Source: Pseudomonadota bacterium (lineage in GTDB: Bacteria > Desulfobacterota > Desulfobacteria > Desulfobacterales > RPRI01). From it: a stretch of DNA of 57,859 nt. Location: the NCBI GenBank assembly GCA_018817425.1, contig JAHITX010000015.1, positions 1 through 57,859 of the forward strand, written 5' to 3'. Every line of letters begins with the position of its first letter. The stretch's first letter is position 1. The notes beneath the pieces are model-generated. The model was not told the DNA's origin. It saw only the letters and a program-made list of their open reading frames with translations, and did not search any database. Below, piece by piece: positions 53,277 through 57,859 of this stretch. Made by a program: the position numbers and the translations under genes.

Positions 53277-56200
53277 TTATGAAAATAATATGTGATGCAT
53301 ATTAGAATTTTGTGAATTATTCATGATGTGTGGAAGAACTACCAGGTTGGTTCCGATCTGGTCTAATGTGATATCATCGGGTGTAACTTCGAAGTCCCAC
53401 TCAATATAAGCTCCTGAACTGTCGTAGTCTTCATAAATAACATCCTGCCCGTAGCCGCGACCGAAGATATAAGTGTCATTGCCGGCTTTTCCGGTAAGTA
53501 CATCATCTCCTTCCTTACCGTCCATTATGTCATCAGTACTATATCCTGTCAGGCTATCGGTTTCAGAAGTACCAACAAGCGCAAGCTCTTTGAGCATTGC
53601 AACATCCCAGACTGTGCCGTCAGAAAACTGTACTTTATCAATTCGATTTCCTTCGTTTCCTTCATCTATAAACCAGTATTCGACTGTCATGCTGTCGCCG
53701 GTATCCTTATTTGTTACAACAAGGTTGTCCCAGTTTCTATGGATAAAGATCGCATCAGTTGTAATACCTTCATCAATCAGAATCGTATCAATGCTTGAAA
53801 CTTCGCTGTCAGAACCTCTTATTACATCCTGCCCCGAACCGGCTTTAAAAATAAATGTGTCGCTTCCTTCGCCTCCCTCAAGGATATCGTATCCTTCATC
53901 ACCGGATAATATGTCGTCACCGCTTCCACCATATAAACGATCATCCCCGGCTCCGCCATGAAGTACGTCATTTCCGGAACCACCTTCAAGATAATCATTT
54001 CCATCATCGCCAAAAAGTGTGTCATTGCCGGCTTCGCCCGAAAGTCTATCTTTTCCTGCTCCGCCTGATATAACATCATCTCCGGTTCGCCCAAAAAGGG
54101 TATCATTTCCATCGTACCCGCTTATAATATCGTCTGTGTCATAACCTCTAAGTTTATCATTCGCATCCGTTCCAAGAAGCACCTTTATCTTGATCGTATC
54201 CACATCCCAAACTGTTCCGTCTGCAAACTGAATACGCTCTACCTGCCATTCACCGCTTTCATCATAAAACCAATTCCTTACTTTTATTGTGTCATTGGTA
54301 TCCTTGATTGAGAGTATCAGATCATCACTATATGCCAGGCGAATTAATTGAACATCATCCGGTAAAATGTCTGCCGCGAGAAGAATTGTATCCGAATTGC
54401 CTAAAGTTACATCGCGGTCATATATGACATCCTGTCCTGAACCACGGCCGAAAATATAAGTGTCATCACCGTTTGCTTTGTTTGAGTAATAGTTAGTTCC
54501 TCCATATAATGAGTCATTACCGGCTCCTCCATCCAGTATGTCATTCCCTTCCTTACTATACAGGCTGTCATTTCCGGCCATGCCTTGAATGGTATCCTGG
54601 CCTGAGAAACCTTGAATTGTATCATTAGCGTCTGTTCCGGTTAGAATAAAATCTTTAATGGTATCGCCATTCCACACAGTACCGTCAGTGAATTTGAATT
54701 GCTCTACTACCGTGCGGTAGTCTTTTTCGTTATTTAAAATACAATTCTTAACTAAAAGATAATCCTGTGTACCGATAATGCTTAATTTAATATCCTTACT
54801 CCCGTAACGTTCCACCTTTATATCGGATGGCGAAATATCTACTCCGAATATAACGGTGTCAATATTTCCGGATGTTGTATCCGTATCACTGATAGTGTCC
54901 TGTCCGCTTCCTCTGTTGAAAATATATGTATCATTTCCGGTGCTGCCATCAAGAAAATCTGTGCCTTCTCCGCCGTCAAGAGTGTCTTCTCCGGCTTCCC
55001 CATAAAGCATATCATTACCGATGTCTCCGAAAATAGTATCGTTGCCTGATCCACCATCCAGAGTATCCGCACCTTCACCGCCATCCAGTATATCATCTCC
55101 GGCATAACCATATAGTTTATCATTGTCTGCATCTCCAAAAAGAGTATCATTGCCTGAATATCCGTATATGGCGTCATTGCCTCCAAGCCCGTGAAGAGTA
55201 TCATCTCCCGATGTTCCATAAATAATGTCATCGCCATTAGTTGGAAGCGATACCATGCTGCGCATTACATCCACATCCCATATAGTACCGTCCATAAACT
55301 GGATTTGTTCTACTCTGTTTAATGGGCTGTCGTTTTTGAAGAAGTCCTGCACTGTCATTATGTCGGTAGTATTATTGATCTTTACTACCAGGTTATTACC
55401 CACCCGTCTTAACGTGATATCATCGGGCGTAAGATTACTTCCTATCCAGATTGTGTCCGTATTTCCTTCCGTGGAATCTGTATCTATTATTTTGTCTTGC
55501 CCCGAACCCAAACGGAATATATACGTATCATTTCCCGCCTCGCCTTTGAGTTCGTCATTTCCCGTTCCTCCGTCCAGGATATCATTACCCGCTCCGGCCC
55601 AGATACGATCATTTCCAGCCCCTGCCACAAGAATTGAATCTCCCGTTTCATTAATAAGAGTCTCGTTACGTGATGTGCCGTATATTACATCCGATCCGGC
55701 AAGGCCGTTTATATATCCGTCACCCTCTGTCAGGCTTCCTTTGACTGCATCGGCGTTGTCGGTTCCTTCAATATGAGGAGACCAGGTGCGTTGTCCTTCG
55801 CCTTTTTGATCGTAAACTGTTAATCCACCACTATCTATCACCCAGCCTAAGGATTCGTCCTGCATTATAAATGTTTCTCTGAAGGAGAGATAATCCATCA
55901 TATCCTGCGCGCCAAGGCCCCTAAGCGTTCTGGAGAATTCTGAAAGAAGTGTTTTGCCCTGTTCTGGGTTACTTGCCAAGGCTGTCTGAATATCTGTAAT
56001 AACTGCGCTCATGTCGGCTTTTACACCATTTATCGTTTCATCCCAGTTATAGATAATTTCACCATAAAGATCTTTTAAATGTGTCTGCGCCATAAGTTGG
56101 GCGTAGAACATTTCGGAAAGGCCCCGGTATGACTCGTTAAGAGGAATAGCAGCAGCAGATGTTGGATTTGCGCCGTTTGTTCCAACAAATTCTTGCCCAA

Positions 56201-57581
56201 AAAATATCTCCAGAGTGGCAAGTTTTTTGGCATCAATATTTGTACCCCTACTGTTTGTATTTATGCTATCGGTTTTCGCCCATTTGAATATGATTTGATC
56301 AAGGAGGTTTTTTCTGGCATTGACATCAGTTGTGGCGGCAAAATGCTCCACCAGACTTTTCAACTGCCCGCTTGTATCCCTGATCATAGCTTGTTGAAGG
56401 TCATAAACATTGCCTGATCCCTGCAAGTCCGGGAGAGCTGCAATATCACCATGCACTTCTAACCATTCTTCTGCAATAGTGTTGGCTGTATCTCTTTGGA
56501 GATTATAACTTCCTATCTGGCCCGTAGTATTGTCTGTTTTTTGGAAACTGCCAATTCGGGTTTGGGTATTACCTTCTGGATCAGTTTCTCCGGTCGGTGT
56601 TGAATCAAGATTAATAGATTGAATACCTAATTCGTCTAAGGTATACAACTCTTCCGGCAATGATAATCCATCTCCATTCACATCCTGCCAAACTTTTAAC
56701 TCACTCCAAACAGCATCATTTGCATCTATTTTCCCATCATAATTATCATCAAGATCAGCCAAAGCCGCAAAGCCGTTTGCTGCATTACTTCCATTCTCTG
56801 ATATAGTTTGGTCGCCAAACAATTCTTTACCATTCTCTATTGTTCCATTACCGTTTATATCTCTAACAAGTAGTCCATCATCCGGAGCAGCCCAGCCGGT
56901 CTGCTCGGCAAAACCGTTGCCGTCATGATCGAAGTAAGCTCCAGATTTAAGATTAGTAGTTTCTATTCCGTCACCGTCAAGATCAACGATTAGAGGATCT
57001 TTACGCGAGGGTGTTGCTGCAGATCCAGCATTTTTGAAAAAATCATAAATTTTGCTAAATGGGGATTCCATATTCACTAATGGCATTATAAAATTAATAA
57101 AAAATCCCATACTATTATTCACTACTTGACGTGCAATTGTACTCCAGATTAAGTTGAATAAATCTTTAGCCGCATTCTTTATTGCCTCTGTAGCTGTCGA
57201 TGGGATATCAACTTTCGCAATTTTTTCAGTAAAAGCAAAGGCAACCAAGCACGTATATAATTGCTCTTGCCCATCCATTTGATCTGAACTTATCTGACTT
57301 ATGGCTTTAAGCAATTCAAAATCTGCTTGAAATATGAGCTCAGCCTCATTTGCTTGTCCTTCTGCAGCAGCATAATCAAAATCATGTTGTTTACATGCTG
57401 CATCAACCTGGCTTGGCTGGTTAAAAGCATTTAGTGCTGGTGGCATACCCCAGTTTGGATTATCAGTTCGTTGACCACCTGACCATCCAGGACCACCCCA
57501 GTTGCCTCCTGTCGGTATCCATGAATCAGAATTAGAATAAGTAAATCCTTCCCAACCAACTTTGAAACCATTATTTGCCAT
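53277..57581 (-). CDS. RTX protein with N-terminal phospholipase A2-like domain
   Basis: 1434 aa, no signal peptide. Residues 25-95 carry PLA2 hallmarks: a Ca-binding-loop-like GGPGWSGG (29-36), then VDAACKQHDFDYAAAEG with the catalytic-type H66-D67 and C63, Y70 and a distal Asp87 (IFQADFELL). This resembles the short PLA2 domains of parvovirus VP1 and bacterial toxins more than venom enzymes. Residue 190 starts the EF-hand-like block (DPLIVDLDGDGIETT), followed by the helical region and RTX modules from about 620. The C-terminus ends DQIGTNLVVLPHIMNNSQNS NMHHILFS, nearly identical to the lysozyme-RTX protein and without a T1SS signal. Ribosome-binding site AGGGGGA precedes ATG. No small exported gene lies upstream on the same strand in this window. 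Confidence 0.82.
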   Translation of the reverse strand: MANNGFKVGWEGFTYSNSDSWIPTGGNWGGPGWSGGQRTDNPNWGMPPALNAFNQPSQVDAACKQHDFDYAAAEGQANEAELIFQADFELLKAISQISSDQMDGQEQLYTCLVAFAFTEKIAKVDIPSTATEAIKNAAKDLFNLIWSTIARQVVNNSMGFFINFIMPLVNMESPFSKIYDFFKNAGSAATPSRKDPLIVDLDGDGIETTNLKSGAYFDHDGNGFAEQTGWAAPDDGLLVRDINGNGTIENGKELFGDQTISENGSNAANGFAALADLDDNYDGKIDANDAVWSELKVWQDVNGDGLSLPEELYTLDELGIQSINLDSTPTGETDPEGNTQTRIGSFQKTDNTTGQIGSYNLQRDTANTIAEEWLEVHGDIAALPDLQGSGNVYDLQQAMIRDTSGQLKSLVEHFAATTDVNARKNLLDQIIFKWAKTDSINTNSRGTNIDAKKLATLEIFFGQEFVGTNGANPTSAAAIPLNESYRGLSEMFYAQLMAQTHLKDLYGEIIYNWDETINGVKADMSAVITDIQTALASNPEQGKTLLSEFSRTLRGLGAQDMMDYLSFRETFIMQDESLGWVIDSGGLTVYDQKGEGQRTWSPHIEGTDNADAVKGSLTEGDGYINGLAGSDVIYGTSRNETLINETGDSILVAGAGNDRIWAGAGNDILDGGTGNDELKGEAGNDTYIFRLGSGQDKIIDTDSTEGNTDTIWIGSNLTPDDITLRRVGNNLVVKINNTTDIMTVQDFFKNDSPLNRVEQIQFMDGTIWDVDVMRSMVSLPTNGDDIIYGTSGDDTLHGLGGNDAIYGYSGNDTLFGDADNDKLYGYAGDDILDGGEGADTLDGGSGNDTIFGDIGNDMLYGEAGEDTLDGGEGTDFLDGSTGNDTYIFNRGSGQDTISDTDTTSGNIDTVIFGVDISPSDIKVERYGSKDIKLSIIGTQDYLLVKNCILNNEKDYRTVVEQFKFTDGTVWNGDTIKDFILTGTDANDTIQGFSGQDTIQGMAGNDSLYSKEGNDILDGGAGNDSLYGGTNYYSNKANGDDTYIFGRGSGQDVIYDRDVTLGNSDTILLAADILPDDVQLIRLAYSDDLILSIKDTNDTIKVRNWFYDESGEWQVERIQFADGTVWDVDTIKIKVLLGTDANDKLRGYDTDDIISGYDGNDTLFGRTGDDVISGGAGKDRLSGEAGNDTLFGDDGNDYLEGGSGNDVLHGGAGDDRLYGGSGDDILSGDEGYDILEGGEGSDTFIFKAGSGQDVIRGSDSEVSSIDTILIDEGITTDAIFIHRNWDNLVVTNKDTGDSMTVEYWFIDEGNEGNRIDKVQFSDGTVWDVAMLKELALVGTSETDSLTGYSTDDIMDGKEGDDVLTGKAGNDTYIFGRGYGQDVIYEDYDSSGAYIEWDFEVTPDDITLDQIGTNLVVLPHIMNNSQNSNMHHILFS

Positions 57582-57856
57582 GGCACATCCCCCTTGTTGA
57601 ATGCTTAGTTTTAATAATACAAAGCTATATACTGCCTATTATTTAAGTCGATTTATTATGCGTGACGGGTAATCAGGCAAAGATATCTCTTTACTTGTAC
57701 CGCTTTTAATATAGTAAATCAATGTCATTAACTTAAGCGAACGAATAATATTATAAATGACTAATTATATTACAATAACTATTGATTTTATGGCATTAGC
57801 ATGATATATTCACTTTCAATAATAACAAACAATTACTATTGTGAAAGGAGTATACC
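57582..57856. promoter_or_regulatory. divergent intergenic region between PLA2-RTX and a rightward gene
   Basis: 275 nt, strongly AT-rich, between the leftward PLA2-RTX start and a rightward start codon. It must contain the promoter of the PLA2-RTX gene, and possibly of the whole effector locus. I could not single out a convincing -35/-10 pair or an operator. Confidence 0.4.
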
Positions 57857-57859
57857 ATG
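57857..57859 (+). CDS. start codon of a gene leaving the window
   Basis: The window ends in AAAGGAGTATACCATG: a good ribosome-binding site (AAAGGAG) 6 nt before an ATG. Only the start codon is present, so nothing can be said about the product. It is divergent from the PLA2-RTX gene and could be its regulator or missing partner. Confidence 0.4.

Noticed and set aside
29300-57400. Many long open frames antisense or out of frame to the RTX genes (for example 33569..33988, 47416..47787, 55225..55776 on +)
   Set aside because: They arise from the repetitive GGxGxD codon pattern, which leaves other frames open. Their products are low-complexity and have no ribosome-binding sites or domains.

Overview
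The window reads as chromosomal DNA of a sulfate-reducer-like member of the Desulfobacterota (class Desulfobacteria, most likely Desulfobacterales). The basis is AT-rich DNA, a CarD-family regulator, the ispE / tRNA-Gln / prs / ctc / pth cluster, a DUF1844 protein, an MJ0042-DUF3426 protein and a PurD-PurE fusion. No 16S gene is present, so this placement is inference.

Bases 1-1300 hold decayed insertion-sequence debris: a possible transposase tail, an IS4-type fragment on + and an ISNCY-type fragment on -. Bases 1.4-23.3 kb are housekeeping DNA. On + lie carD and rluD. On - lie pth, ctc (rplY), prs, tRNA-Gln and ispE, then an HtrA protease with a clear terminator, a DUF1844 gene, a 140-bp palindromic element, serA and a radical SAM gene. 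On + follow mnmG, a cbpA-type dnaJ, hpt, a DUF3426 membrane protein and tRNA-Met(CAT). The last + run is a tightly packed set: a DUF1992 gene, ddl, an ATP-grasp gene, a purD-purE fusion, a Sua5-NUDIX fusion and tRNA-Leu(CAA).

From 23.4 kb to 57.6 kb every gene is on the minus strand, and the region forms one secretion locus. The transport genes come last (TolC-like 26814..28202, HlyB-like 24740..26839, HlyD-like 23400..24743) and overlap one another. Upstream lie a REP/BIME array with its RAYT transposase, then four RTX genes. Read 5' to 3' these are a 1434-aa protein with an N-terminal phospholipase A2-like domain, a 651-aa class-3-type lipase with a short RTX tail, a 2336-aa protein with an N-terminal lysozyme-like domain, and a 3483-aa RTX giant. 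An M23 metallopeptidase ORF overlaps the start of the giant by 4 nt. All four predicted catalytic domains act on the cell envelope (membrane lipid or peptidoglycan). A small exported or membrane-anchored protein of unknown function is encoded just upstream of three of them: a lipoprotein-like gene before the lipase, a signal-peptide gene before the lysozyme and a membrane-anchored gene before M23.

My main proposal, which is inference, is a type I secreted, modular, envelope-targeting effector system. A polymorphic N-terminal toxin domain is joined to a shared EF-hand/RTX delivery chassis, with candidate periplasmic immunity proteins alongside. Three observations support it. Only the 3483-aa protein ends in a typical T1SS C-terminal signal. 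The other RTX proteins end abruptly, two of them with nearly the same unusual tail, like orphan cassettes. Near-identical DNA blocks are shared between the genes, and a 0.75-kb intergenic region is present twice. The M23 ORF and the giant RTX ORF are separated by a single -1 shift located on an HIV-type slippery heptamer (T TTT TTA, in phase) inside a T8 run, so they may be expressed as one M23-RTX protein. A plain exoenzyme (nutrient-scavenging) role is the main alternative.
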